A stretch of DNA of 64,000 bases from Halogeometricum sp. S3BR5-2 (GTDB taxonomy: Archaea; Halobacteriota; Halobacteria; Halobacteriales; Haloferacaceae), in contig NZ_JAMQOQ010000004.1 in assembly GCF_031624635.1 (NCBI RefSeq), positions 354,582-418,581 on the forward strand, given 5' to 3'. Every line of letters begins with the position of its first letter. Position 1 is the first letter of the stretch. Of this stretch, positions 34,993 to 44,274 are shown piece by piece. The notes below the pieces were generated by a model, which saw nothing but the letters and a program-made list of their open reading frames with translations, did no database searches and was not told the origin of the DNA. Both the position numbers and the translations under genes were made by a program.

Positions 34993-36786
34993 ATGCCGGA
35001 CGATGAGCGGACGACGGGGGAAACGTCCGAGGGACTGCAAGTAGAACTGTTCCACCCGGACTCCGACCGAGCACCCGGCGACACCAATATCGAGAAGTTC
35101 GGATTCGACGTTCACCCGGTCGTCTTCCCGATTTCGTTGGTGATCATCGTCGCGTTCGTCGCGGCGACCATCCTCCTCGGAGACCGGGCGTCCGAGGTTT
35201 ACGGCGCAGTGTTCGCGTTCATCAACACGAACTTCGGGTGGTTCTACATCATCGCGGTGAACCTGTTCATCGCCACCATCCTCTACTTCGCCTTCAGCAA
35301 GTACGGTACCATCCGCATCGGCGGCGTAAAGGCGGAGAAGGAGTTCAGCGACTTCTCGTGGACGGCGATGCTGTTCAGCGCCGGGATGGGAATCGGGTTG
35401 ATGTTCTACAGCGTCGCCGAACCGATGTGGCACTTCGGCAACGGAGCCTCCGGATCCATGGTCGTCCCGCCCGCGTTTACGGCGGACGGCGGGACGTCCG
35501 CGGCCGCCACCGTCGCGATGGCTCAGACGTTCTTTCACTGGGGGTTTCACCCCTGGGCCGTCTACGGCCTCGTCGGTCTCGGACTCGCCTTCTTCTCGTT
35601 CAATCGCGGTCTGCCACTGACGTTCCGATCCATCTTCTGGCCGCTACTCGGAGAGCGCATCTACGGGTGGCCGGGTCACGTCATCGACTTGGTGACCGTA
35701 TTCGCCACGCTGTTCGGTCTCTCCACCTCGCTCGGACTGGGGGTCACGCAGGTCAACACGGGGCTCTCGTACGTCGGGGGCGACATCCTCGGCCTCGTGA
35801 GCGTCCCGACGGGAGATATCCCGCAGGTGGTTCTCATCGTCTCCATCACGGCGGTCGCAGCGCTCTCCGTCGCGGCCGGACTGGAGGGCGGGGTCAAACG
35901 ACTGAGCACGCTGAACCTCTACTTGATGTTCGCCATGCTCGCGTTCCTGTTCGTCGTCGGACCGACGCTGTACGTCCTCGGAGTACTTTCGGGAGGGGTC
36001 GGTGCCTTCCTCGACAATCTGTTTCAGTTGAGCTTCTTCACCGGCATCGTCGGCGGGGGTGCACAACTCGGCGCGTACTCCGTCCAAGGGTGGATGGGGA
36101 ACTGGACCGTCTTCTACTGGGGCTGGTGGATCGCGTGGTCGCCGTTCGTCGGGATGTTCATCGCGCGCATCTCGAAGGGAAGGACGGTTAGGGAGTTCGT
36201 TCTGGGCGTGCTGTTTCTCCCCGCACTGTTCTCGTTCGTCTGGCTGGCCACCTTCGGCGGCTCCGCGCTGTGGATCGAACTCGTCGGGAGCGGAGGCGTT
36301 GCGACCGCCGTCGCCGAGCAGGGACAGGCCACCGCGATGTTCGCCATGCTGAACCAGTTTCCGCTGGGGGCGCTCTCAGGACTCCTCGCGACGCTGCTCG
36401 TTATCACCTTTTTCGTCACGTCCTCCGACTCGGGGTCGCTGGTCATCGATCACCTGACCTCCGGCGGGAAGCACGACGTACCGAAAGTTCAGCGCATCTT
36501 CTGGGCCGTCACCGAGGGCGCCGTCGCGGCCAGCCTACTCGTCGGAGGGGGACTGAACGCACTGCAGACCGCCGTCATCACGACGGGGCTCCCGTTCGCG
36601 GTCATCCTCGTGCTGATGTGTTACACGGTGTACCTCGGGCTCGACAACGAGTACGAGATCCTCCGATCCGAACAGTTCGCCGACCGAATCGACCACCTGA
36701 CCGCAGAGCAGGACGTGGACGTCGTGACCAACGACAGCGAACTCGTCACCGAGGTCAGGAGTTCCGACGCGGAAGGTGGTGACTGA
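34993..36786 (+). CDS. BCCT-family osmolyte (betaine/choline/DMSP-type) transporter
   Basis: A 597-residue secondary transporter with twelve predicted membrane helices. Family signatures are WTAMLFSAGMGIGLMFYSVA, FHWGFHPWAVYGLVG, STSLGLGVTQVNTGLSYVGG and WWIAWSPFVGMFIARISKGR. A hydrophilic acidic N terminus of about 40 residues and C-terminal tail may sense osmotic conditions. BCCT carriers import glycine betaine, choline, carnitine or DMSP with Na+. GGTGGA lies five bases before the ATG and may act as ribosome binding site. Placed next to demethylation genes, it probably serves catabolic uptake as well as osmoprotection (inference). Confidence 0.93.
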   Translation: MPDDERTTGETSEGLQVELFHPDSDRAPGDTNIEKFGFDVHPVVFPISLVIIVAFVAATILLGDRASEVYGAVFAFINTNFGWFYIIAVNLFIATILYFAFSKYGTIRIGGVKAEKEFSDFSWTAMLFSAGMGIGLMFYSVAEPMWHFGNGASGSMVVPPAFTADGGTSAAATVAMAQTFFHWGFHPWAVYGLVGLGLAFFSFNRGLPLTFRSIFWPLLGERIYGWPGHVIDLVTVFATLFGLSTSLGLGVTQVNTGLSYVGGDILGLVSVPTGDIPQVVLIVSITAVAALSVAAGLEGGVKRLSTLNLYLMFAMLAFLFVVGPTLYVLGVLSGGVGAFLDNLFQLSFFTGIVGGGAQLGAYSVQGWMGNWTVFYWGWWIAWSPFVGMFIARISKGRTVREFVLGVLFLPALFSFVWLATFGGSALWIELVGSGGVATAVAEQGQATAMFAMLNQFPLGALSGLLATLLVITFFVTSSDSGSLVIDHLTSGGKHDVPKVQRIFWAVTEGAVAASLLVGGGLNALQTAVITTGLPFAVILVLMCYTVYLGLDNEYEILRSEQFADRIDHLTAEQDVDVVTNDSELVTEVRSSDAEGGD

Positions 36787-36848
36787 CGCCGTCGCGGTTC
36801 GATTCTCTTCCTCGCGGTCTCCCTCGTTCGGGATGTGTCGAGCGTCGT

Positions 36849-37583
36849 TCAGAACACGTCGGGAGTCCAGTCACTGTCTCGGACCGACTCGCGGAATCGC
36901 TCGCGGTCACCCGACGACAGTTCACCGACCGATTCGTGCGTCGTCGTCGCCGTCGCCGTCTCGACGCCCCGCATCGCCTCGCACATGTGCGTCGCAGTGA
37001 CCTCGACGACGACCCCCTCGGCTTCGAGTTCGTCGGCCAGACCGGTTGCGATGCCGCTCGTCAGCGCTTCTTGCGTGGTAAGTCGCCGCGACCGCCACCG
37101 CACGTAACGCACGAGCTTCGAGAGTCCGACCATCGACGCCTCGGGTTTGTACGCGACGTGTGCGACCCCGTAGAAAGGGAGTAGGTGGTGCTCGCACATG
37201 CTGTACAGCGGGATGCCCGTCTTGATGACGAGTCCGTCGGTCTCCGCCTCGAAGGTTCGCATGGTCGGCTTCGCCGCCTCGCGTCGGCCCTCGGTGAGCG
37301 TCTCGAACATCGCCGGCACGCGGCGCGTCCACGTGTCGGAGACGCCGCGCGCGTCGGGGTCGCGGCCGACCGCCTCGAGCAGCAGTCGAGCGCCCTCGCG
37401 GGCCTTCTCGTGGTCGAAACCTTCCGCTTCGGTCGACCCGGTCGACCCGGCCACCTCGGCCGTCCCGGTGGCCTCGGTTGTCGGCGTCGCCTCCTCGGAC
37501 TCGGTCACGCCGGTCGGGACGGTCGGTGACGTGCCGTCCCCGGCGTCGTAGCTGCGGTCACGCTGCTGGTCGTGCGGGTCCAT
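36849..37583 (-). CDS. folE: GTP cyclohydrolase I (type IA)
   Basis: A 244-residue protein. Its last 190 residues are a canonical FolE with the zinc and catalytic motif SMCEHHLLPFYG and THMCEAMRGVE, and the subunit-contact region SKLVRYVRWRSRRLTTQE. It makes dihydroneopterin triphosphate from GTP, the first pterin step of folate synthesis. The first 55 residues are a low-complexity T/E/A/V/G-rich tail not seen in the fold, so a later start cannot be excluded. It is the last gene of a pabB-pabA-ridA-folE minus-strand series. Confidence 0.92.
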   Translation of the reverse strand: MDPHDQQRDRSYDAGDGTSPTVPTGVTESEEATPTTEATGTAEVAGSTGSTEAEGFDHEKAREGARLLLEAVGRDPDARGVSDTWTRRVPAMFETLTEGRREAAKPTMRTFEAETDGLVIKTGIPLYSMCEHHLLPFYGVAHVAYKPEASMVGLSKLVRYVRWRSRRLTTQEALTSGIATGLADELEAEGVVVEVTATHMCEAMRGVETATATTTHESVGELSSGDRERFRESVRDSDWTPDVF

Positions 37584-37639
37584 CGCTCTGTCTTAGGCGG
37601 TCTGCGTGCAAAAAAGTGCGGTCCCCGAGGACGGCCGCC

Positions 37640-38020
37640 CTACTCGGTCGTCGCGATGGCCTCGATTTCGACCGCCGCACCTTTCGGGACGGCACCGGCC
37701 CCGACGGCGCTGCGCGCCGGCGGGTCCTCGTCGAAGTACTCGCCGTAGGACTCGTTGAACGCGTCGAAGTCGTCGATGTCGTCGAGGTACACCGTCGTCT
37801 TGAGGACGTCGTCCAGCGACAGTCCCTCCGATTCGAGGATGGCCGCGACGTTGTCGAGACACTGCTCGGTCTGCCGGCCGACGGACTCGTCGTCGAGCAG
37901 TTCTCCGTCCGTCGTCAGTGGAAGCTGACCCGCGGTGATGAGCACGTCGCCGTTCATCGTCGCCTGACTGTACGCCCCGACCGCCGCCGGTGCGTCGTCG
38001 GTGCTGATGGTCCGTTTCAC
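37640..38020 (-). CDS. RidA/YjgF/UK114-family enamine/imine deaminase
   Basis: A 126-residue trimer-forming protein. The family motif PARSAVGAGAVPKGAAVEIEAIA contains the catalytic arginine, and GAYSQA near the N terminus is conserved. RidA proteins hydrolyse reactive 2-aminoacrylate-type intermediates released by PLP enzymes such as serine/threonine dehydratase, which is encoded 3 kb away. It lies between pabA and folE where an aminodeoxychorismate lyase might be expected. Its position could reflect protection against imines in this cluster (inference). Confidence 0.9.
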   Translation of the reverse strand: MKRTISTDDAPAAVGAYSQATMNGDVLITAGQLPLTTDGELLDDESVGRQTEQCLDNVAAILESEGLSLDDVLKTTVYLDDIDDFDAFNESYGEYFDEDPPARSAVGAGAVPKGAAVEIEAIATTE

Positions 38021-38158
38021 GTGAGAGCGTACCGACCGGAGCCACCTTAAATCCCGGCCGCTCGGTTCACAGTCGCCACATCGTGACAGCCGCCGTACCA
38101 GTCGTGGATTCCCCCGAGGGAAGCGAACGAGAGCGACGGTGAGTCGAGACGACCCGTC

Positions 38159-38731
38159 TCAGGCGCCCGCAATCGACGAGCAGAAATTCTCGACGATGCG
38201 CTTGCCCGCGTCCGTGAGGATGCTTTCGGGGTGGAACTGAACGCCGAGATGCGGCCGGTCGACGTGGCGCACGCCCATCACGACGCCCCGTTCGTCGTTC
38301 GTGTACGCCGTCTCGACGAGAGCGCCGGGCAACTCGCCGCTCTCGACCGCCAGCGAGTGGTAACGCCCCACCTCGAACGGGTCGTCGACGCCGTCGTACA
38401 GCGCCGACCCGTCGTGGCGGACCTCGGAGGGTTTGCCGTGAACGACCTCGGGGGCGTGGACGACCGACCCGCCGTTTGCAGCGCACAGTGCCTGGTGACC
38501 GAGACAGACCCCCAGCGTGGGATAGTCGAGGTCGCGGAACACGGGGACGGAGACGCCGGCGTCGGCGGGGGTTCCGGGCCCGGGCGAGACGACGACTCCG
38601 TCGGGGTCGAGGTCCGAGATTCCGGCGACGTCGATTGCGTCGTTGCGCCTGACGACGACGTCGTCGAACTCGCCGACGTACTGGACGAGGTTGTACGCGA
38701 ACGAGTCGTAGTTGTCGACGATGAGTATCAT
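38159..38731 (-). CDS. pabA: Aminodeoxychorismate/anthranilate synthase glutaminase subunit
   Basis: A 190-residue class-I glutamine amidotransferase. The nucleophile is in GVCLGHQALCAANGG, the His-Glu pair in QFHPESILT, and the N terminus ILIVDNYDSFAYNLVQYVG is typical of PabA/TrpG. It supplies ammonia to the chorismate-converting subunit encoded one base upstream on the same strand. PabA and TrpG are interchangeable by sequence; the folate neighbourhood favours pABA synthesis. Confidence 0.9.
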   Translation of the reverse strand: MILIVDNYDSFAYNLVQYVGEFDDVVVRRNDAIDVAGISDLDPDGVVVSPGPGTPADAGVSVPVFRDLDYPTLGVCLGHQALCAANGGSVVHAPEVVHGKPSEVRHDGSALYDGVDDPFEVGRYHSLAVESGELPGALVETAYTNDERGVVMGVRHVDRPHLGVQFHPESILTDAGKRIVENFCSSIAGA

Positions 38732-38732
38732 C

Positions 38733-40244
38733 TCACCGGGCCCCCTCGAGCGTGTCGGCGGACTCGACGGCGAACGACCCCCGCTCGCCGAGCGCCTCGT
38801 CGACGGCGTTGACGAGCGCCCGGGCCTTATCCAGCGTCTCCTCGTACTCCGAGACCGGGTCGGAGTCGTGGACGATACCGGCGCCGACGCGCAGGCGATA
38901 CTCGCCGCCGCGGCGGACGAGCGTCCGGATCGTGATGTTCAGCGTCGCTCGGTCGTCGAAGCCGAACACGCCGATGCTCCCGGTGTAGGGGCCCCGGCGG
39001 CTCGCCTCCACTTCGTCGATAATCTCCATGGTCCGGGGTTTGGGCGCACCGGTAATCGTCCCACCCGGGAATACGGCCGCGACGGCGTCGGCGATGCTCA
39101 CGCCCTCGCGGCGACGGCTCTCCACGAGCGAGACGAGGTGCATCACTTCCGAGTAGCGGTCGACCCGGCGGTACTCGGTGACGTCGACGCTACCGTACTC
39201 GCTGACCTTCCCGAGGTCGTTGCGCTCGAGGTCGACCAGCATCGCGTGCTCGGCCCGCTCCTTGTCGTCGCTCGTAAGGTCGCGCTCCAGTTCGGCGTCG
39301 GCTTCGACCGTCCCGCCCCGCGGTCGCGTGCCCGCGATGGGTTCCGTCGACAGACGGTTGCCCTCGACATCTAGCAGTAGTTCGGGACTGGCGCTGACGA
39401 GGTCGATACCGGGGAACTCGAGCAGGCCCGAGTACGGCGCCGGATTCACACGCCGCACGGCGTCGTACGTCTCGACCGGGTGGACGGCCGCGGGGGCGAC
39501 CAGCCGGTGCGACACGTTCGTCTGAAACGTGTCGCCGTCACGAACGTGCTCCTTCACCCGACGCACCCGCTCGGCGAACGCCGCCTCGCCGCACCCGCTC
39601 TCGAACGTCGCCCGTCGGGTCGCGACCGGCGGGGAGTCGACGGCCGGCTCCCCGCGGAGCGCGGATTCGGCCAGTTCGTTGGCCATCTCCACGCCGGCCT
39701 CGTAGGCCGCCGCGGGCGACTCGTGCTCGTCGACCACGGGACAGGCGGTCACCCGCAGTCGTACGTCGCCCTCGGTCGGCGCCTCCCAGGCGGCGACGCG
39801 GTCGAACACGCCGAGTTGGAGTCGCGGGAGCCCGTCCGGGGCCGTCGTCGCCGGCAGGTCCTCTAGCTCCCGGGCGACGTCGTAGGAGAGCCAGCCGAAC
39901 GCGCCGCAGGGGTACGGAACCTCGCAGTCCCCGCGGACGAGGTCCTCGCGGTCGAGCAGCGAGTCGATGGCGTCGACTGTCGGACTCTCCCCGTCCGGCG
40001 AGGCCGCGTCGGCGGCCACCTGCAGGCGCTCGACCGGGTCGACCGCGAAGTATCCCCAACCGGACTGTCCCCCGGTCGTCTCGAGGAACACCCCGTCAGC
40101 GTCGCCGTCGCGGGCCCGACGATAGGCCTCGAAGGGGTCCGAGACGGTGACCCTCACCTCCACGGGGACCCGGGCCCCGACCGGGGCCGAGGCCGCGGTC
40201 CCGACGAACGATGCGCGCTCCGTGACGACTGACGGCTGGTTCAT
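38733..40244 (-). CDS. pabB: Aminodeoxychorismate synthase component I (PabB/TrpE family)
   Basis: A 503-residue chorismate-binding enzyme. The core shows [40 protein letters not shown] and [18 protein letters not shown]. In many PabB proteins the alanine of PIAGT is a lysine; alanine is the TrpE-like residue but also occurs in a PabB subset, so the assignment rests on the adjacent pabA, ridA and folE. It makes 4-amino-4-deoxychorismate from chorismate and glutamine-derived ammonia. No PabC lyase gene is found next to it. The ATG at 40244 is the first start. Confidence 0.85.
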   Translation of the reverse strand: MNQPSVVTERASFVGTAASAPVGARVPVEVRVTVSDPFEAYRRARDGDADGVFLETTGGQSGWGYFAVDPVERLQVAADAASPDGESPTVDAIDSLLDREDLVRGDCEVPYPCGAFGWLSYDVARELEDLPATTAPDGLPRLQLGVFDRVAAWEAPTEGDVRLRVTACPVVDEHESPAAAYEAGVEMANELAESALRGEPAVDSPPVATRRATFESGCGEAAFAERVRRVKEHVRDGDTFQTNVSHRLVAPAAVHPVETYDAVRRVNPAPYSGLLEFPGIDLVSASPELLLDVEGNRLSTEPIAGTRPRGGTVEADAELERDLTSDDKERAEHAMLVDLERNDLGKVSEYGSVDVTEYRRVDRYSEVMHLVSLVESRRREGVSIADAVAAVFPGGTITGAPKPRTMEIIDEVEASRRGPYTGSIGVFGFDDRATLNITIRTLVRRGGEYRLRVGAGIVHDSDPVSEYEETLDKARALVNAVDEALGERGSFAVESADTLEGAR

Positions 40245-40434
40245 GTGAATCGGACAGCCCTGAGGGGGGACCGGCGGTCAGTTTCCATCGTTACTCGAAC
40301 CGAGATGTCCGTTCACAAAAAAACCTTCTTCCGCGCCGGCGTCCCCTGCTGGAGTTCCGCGGTCCGGCCGGTTCACCGTCCCCGAAGAAGTTCCACGGGG
40401 GGTGGCTTCAATGGGTGGAAGATGACTCACGATG

Positions 40435-40587
40435 GCTTATTAGGATAGATGAGGAGACGGGAATAGAGAGCCCGTCCAGCGCGACGTTCGCCGGCACGTC
40501 GGCCCGCCGCCACAGGAGTGTGGCACGCGGCGCAGCGCATCCGGACCGGGGCCGGTCCGAACGTCGGCGACGGCGCCATCATCCACC
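40435..40587 (+). promoter_or_regulatory. folD promoter and structured leader
   Basis: CTTATTAGG at about 40437-40445 is a possible TATA box, giving a leader of roughly 120 bases. Within it CGACGTTCG (40482-40490) pairs perfectly with CGAACGTCG (40558-40566), enclosing two local hairpins: CCACA-GGAG-TGTGG (40510-40523) and the 18-base palindrome CGGACCGGGGCCGGTCCG (40542-40559). The last two bases of the palindrome overlap the long pair. Together they resemble a three-way junction just before the start codon. It could be a ligand-responsive RNA or an operator. Confidence 0.4.
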
Positions 40588-41481
40588 ATGACCACCATCA
40601 TCGACGGAAAGGAGATTGCGGACCGAATACGGGCAGACGTATCGGACTGTGCGGCGCACCTCGCCGACGAAGGCGTGACCCCTGGACTCGCGACGGTCCT
40701 GATGAGCGACGACGGAGCCAGCGAGACCTACGTGTCGATGAAACAGCGGGCCTGCGAGGAGACCGGAATCGAGGGAATCCATCGGGTGCTCGACCCCGAG
40801 GCCTCGGCCGAGACCCTCCTCCGACAGATAGACGATTTCAACGACGACCCGAGGGTACACGGCATCCTCGTTCAGATGCCGGTACCGGACCACGTCGACT
40901 CTCAGGCCGTACTGGAACGCGTCGACCCGATGAAAGACGTAGACGGATTTCACCCCGAGAACGTCGGACGGCTCGTAACCGGGAACACTCGGTACAAGCC
41001 CTGTACTCCCCACGGAATCCAGAAGCTCCTCGAAGCCGCCGACATCGAAACCGAAGGGAAAGACGCGGTCGTCGTCGGCCGGTCCGACATCGTGGGGAAG
41101 CCGATGGCGAACCTCCTCGTCCAGAAAGCGCCGCGGGGCAACGCCACCACGACGGTCTGTCACTCCCGCACCGACGACCTCGCAGAGAAGACCCGAACGG
41201 CCGACATCGTGATCGCCGCGGCGGGCGTCCCCGAGATGATCACCGGCGACATGCTTTCGGAGGGCTGTACGGTAATCGACGTCGGCGTCAACAGAGTCGA
41301 CGCCGAGACGGAGAAGGGGTACGAACTGGTCGGTGACGTAGCGTTCGAGAGCGCGAGCGAGAAAGCGGACGTCATCACTCCCGTCCCCGGCGGTGTCGGT
41401 CCCATGACCATCGCGATGCTGATGTACAACACCGTCAAGGCGGCGAGCCTGCAGTCGGGCGTCGACGTCGAACTCCCCTGA
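40588..41481 (+). CDS. folD: Methylene-THF dehydrogenase / methenyl-THF cyclohydrolase
   Basis: A 297-residue bifunctional FolD. Catalytic tyrosine and lysine are in TYVSMKQRACEETGI; the folate site has VQMPVPDHVD; the NADP site is VVGRSDIVGKPMANLL with PCTPHGI before it; and TPVPGGVGPMTIAML ends the fold. It oxidises 5,10-methylene-THF to 10-formyl-THF. With MetF and PurU it completes a methyl-THF to formate route. It is divergent from pabB with a 343-base gap that holds its leader. Confidence 0.95.
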   Translation: MTTIIDGKEIADRIRADVSDCAAHLADEGVTPGLATVLMSDDGASETYVSMKQRACEETGIEGIHRVLDPEASAETLLRQIDDFNDDPRVHGILVQMPVPDHVDSQAVLERVDPMKDVDGFHPENVGRLVTGNTRYKPCTPHGIQKLLEAADIETEGKDAVVVGRSDIVGKPMANLLVQKAPRGNATTTVCHSRTDDLAEKTRTADIVIAAAGVPEMITGDMLSEGCTVIDVGVNRVDAETEKGYELVGDVAFESASEKADVITPVPGGVGPMTIAMLMYNTVKAASLQSGVDVELP

Positions 41482-43011
41482 GAACAGCCGTTCTTAGATC
41501 GTTCAGGAAGTGGCGACGACCCGTTTCGGCACGTCGAACGTCTTCTCCGGTGAAGGGTCCCGACTCCGCTCCGAACTCGAAGCCACCTCCTCCACCGAGT
41601 GTCGCGGCCGCTGACTCCGCCTGCGTCCGCTCTGTTCTACAACATCCGAAACTCCGGGTGTCAACGTCCGTTAGAACCATCTTGAGAACTGTCGTGGGTC
41701 TTCGCGACTGAACGGCGTCGATAGCTTCCGCTCCGTCTCACTCGGTGTGGGACTTTCGTTCGGAAATCATAGTCATCTTCATACTATTCTGTTTACCTGT
41801 GCAAAATTGACTGGCTCCAGTTCTTACTATTTTTGGAGTCTCCGTTTGCTTCGCCGTCCCTCCGCCCGTGCGAACGAAATCACATACGACGTTTCCCGTC
41901 GAGACAGCTAGACGATATTTCGAGTCGTTGATTCGGTGAGTACAGCTGATACCGCCGACAAGCCCGTTTCCGGTGTCTCGTCGCCGCCGACCTGTATTCG
42001 ATAGATGAAACTACACCCTCGGCCGGCCCTGTCAAAGCCGTTTGGCGAACCCACGACATTGCTTCTGCGGGAAACAATCTGTTCGTATCTCGAAGGATTT
42101 CGGGTTCGAGAACTGCGCTTCGGGAACCTACGAAAACTTCGGCCGGTCGCCGGTTGAACTGCCTAAGCCCCTAGCGAGGAGAATTAGTCCGGTAGCACCT
42201 ACTCGTATCCGGGAGAGCGGACAGTCCTCAGTCGGTAACCGTCTTTATTTACCATCGTCCGTTACGGAGCTAGTAGTGTAATTTTCTTCGGTAATCGGGG
42301 TCGGCGTTGAGAACTCAGCGGTCGCGTGTGACGACGGTGCGCATCACTTTCGGGCGCGTCTTCCGCACGTGGGGAAATTACGAGCCATCGACTCGTCAGA
42401 CATTAGTAACAATAACGACGGAAACCGGGGGTGCGTCGGTATGTAGGAACGGGAGACACCTCGAAAGATGTAGTGACATACTGCGGCCTCTCTATCGACG
42501 TCCGCGAATCACTACCGACCGACGCCGTCTGAACCTAATTACACCCGTCCACCGGCCGAACGCGGGACGTTCCGCATCGGTGAACAGTATATCCGCGTAT
42601 ACGCTGGCGTGGTACATTCACGTAGGCGGTCATTAGTTCTCAGGAGGGGTGACGAACACGACCAGCGTCACAGAGGCGAACGTCACTCTGGTCGAAAGCA
42701 TCGAGCGGTCCGGCGTCGAGTGGACCGGTTCGTTTAGCGTCGGAAAACGACTGCTCCGCCGGCAATGGTCGAGTATATCACGGACGATTCGGCAAATTCG
42801 TGCCGGTGTGACGAGGGAACCGTCCGTTCAGTAGACGAAGCGCTCGAACGGGCGGACGACGAACTGCGACTCGTTACAATATTAGGCATGTAATTTATCG
42901 CCGGCTCCCCGCCAGTAATCGTTTAGCCTGAGTAAACACGCAGGGGAAGTTCGACGGTCGTTCGCTCCGGCGAAATAATCGCCAACGTTTATGACCGGGT
43001 GTGACGAGTAG
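41482..43011. other. Long intergenic region, possibly decayed genes
   Basis: About 1.5 kb without a convincing gene and with lower GC than flanks, marking the break between the folate cluster and the acid-sugar cluster. A small frame at 42765-42893 (42 codons, ending in ERADDELRLVTILGM) and an overlapping one from 42649 look like a frameshifted remnant. TTTATG at 42988-42993 is a TATA candidate for the following operon, 19-24 bases before the ATG pair at 43012/43018. Confidence 0.4.
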
Positions 43012-44274
43012 ATGACCATGTACTCCGTGATAGTCGTCGCCGACGACCTCACCGGTGCGATGGACACGTCACAGGGGTTTGCGGCCCGCGGCTACGAGAC
43101 GGCCGTCGTCGCCGACCCCGAAGCCGAGATAGGAGCCGTAGGAGAGGAAGGGGCCGTACTCGGAATCAACACCGACACCCGCTACGACGACGCGGACGAC
43201 GCGGCAAGAAGCGTCTCCGAGGCGGTCGGAGCGACGCCGGCGCGGACCGTCTACAAGAAGATAGACTCGACGCTGCGCGGGAACTTCGTCGCGGAAGTGG
43301 ACGCCGCACTGAACGCGGCGGAGTCGGAACTGGCCCTCGTCGCGCCCGCGTTCCCCTCCATCGGCCGAACGACGGAGAGAGGTATCCACTACGTCGACGG
43401 GACGCCGGTCTCGGAGACCGAGTACGGTGACGACGAGAAAGGACCCGCCTCGTCGTCGATACGCGAACTGTTCGCGTCGGTCGACCGGCCGGTCGAGACG
43501 GTATCGCACGCGGCGCTCGGGTCGGATGATAACGGAATCGCGGCCGCCGTCGAACGACACGACCGCCCCCCGGTTGTCGTCTGCGACGCCGTCGAGGACG
43601 ACCACCTGGCCGACATCGCGGCGGCGGCGGACGGGTTCGACGCGCTGTACGTCGGGAGCGGCGGTCTGGCCGCGCACGTGCCGGTGCGGGGTTCGGAGCC
43701 CGACTTCGAGTTCTCGCGGCAGTTCCCCGACGGCGGGGCGCTCGGCGTGGTCGGAAGCGTCAGCGCGACGACGCTCGCGCAACTCGGGCGGGTGCCCGAA
43801 GAGGCGGTCGTCCCCCTCGACGGACCGGCTCTCGTCGCCGGAGAGGAACCGGACGCCGCCGTCGAACGAGCCGTCCGGCGGTTGAACGAAGGCCGTCCGG
43901 CGGTCCTGACCGCGGCGACCGACGAGGCCGCCATCGAGCGTACGCACGCCGCGGGTCGAGAGGCCGAACTCGCGTCGCCGGCGGTCCGCGAGCGGGTGGC
44001 GAACGGACTCGCGTCGGCCGCGGCGGCCGTCCTCGACGAGGAGACTCCCTCGGGACTGCTCCTGACCGGCGGCGACGTCGCGGTGTCGGTGATTCGGGAA
44101 CTCGGCGCGACGACCATCCGACTGACTGGCGAGGAGGTCGAAGCGGGCATCCCCCTCGGGACGTTCGCCGATGGGGGTACCCCCGAAGTGCCGTTGGTCA
44201 CGAAGGCCGGCGGATTCGGCTCCGAAGAGACAATCGTTAATTGTCTGGACGTGTTCTCCGAGAACGATGCGTAG
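43012..44274 (+). CDS. Four-carbon acid sugar kinase (DUF1537; DtnK/OtnK family)
   Basis: A 420-residue kinase. The N-terminal substrate domain has VVADDLTGAMDTSQGFAARG and YKKIDSTLRGN; the C-terminal nucleotide domain has GSVSATTLAQL, LLTGGDVAVSVIRELG and TKAGGFGS. This family phosphorylates four-carbon acid sugars (D-threonate, D-erythronate, L-threonate) at O4. The companion PdxA-type gene, which overlaps by 8 bases, argues for the D-threonate type. Starts at 43012 and 43018 are both possible. A TATA box close upstream indicates a leaderless transcript. Confidence 0.9.
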   Translation: MTMYSVIVVADDLTGAMDTSQGFAARGYETAVVADPEAEIGAVGEEGAVLGINTDTRYDDADDAARSVSEAVGATPARTVYKKIDSTLRGNFVAEVDAALNAAESELALVAPAFPSIGRTTERGIHYVDGTPVSETEYGDDEKGPASSSIRELFASVDRPVETVSHAALGSDDNGIAAAVERHDRPPVVVCDAVEDDHLADIAAAADGFDALYVGSGGLAAHVPVRGSEPDFEFSRQFPDGGALGVVGSVSATTLAQLGRVPEEAVVPLDGPALVAGEEPDAAVERAVRRLNEGRPAVLTAATDEAAIERTHAAGREAELASPAVRERVANGLASAAAAVLDEETPSGLLLTGGDVAVSVIRELGATTIRLTGEEVEAGIPLGTFADGGTPEVPLVTKAGGFGSEETIVNCLDVFSENDA

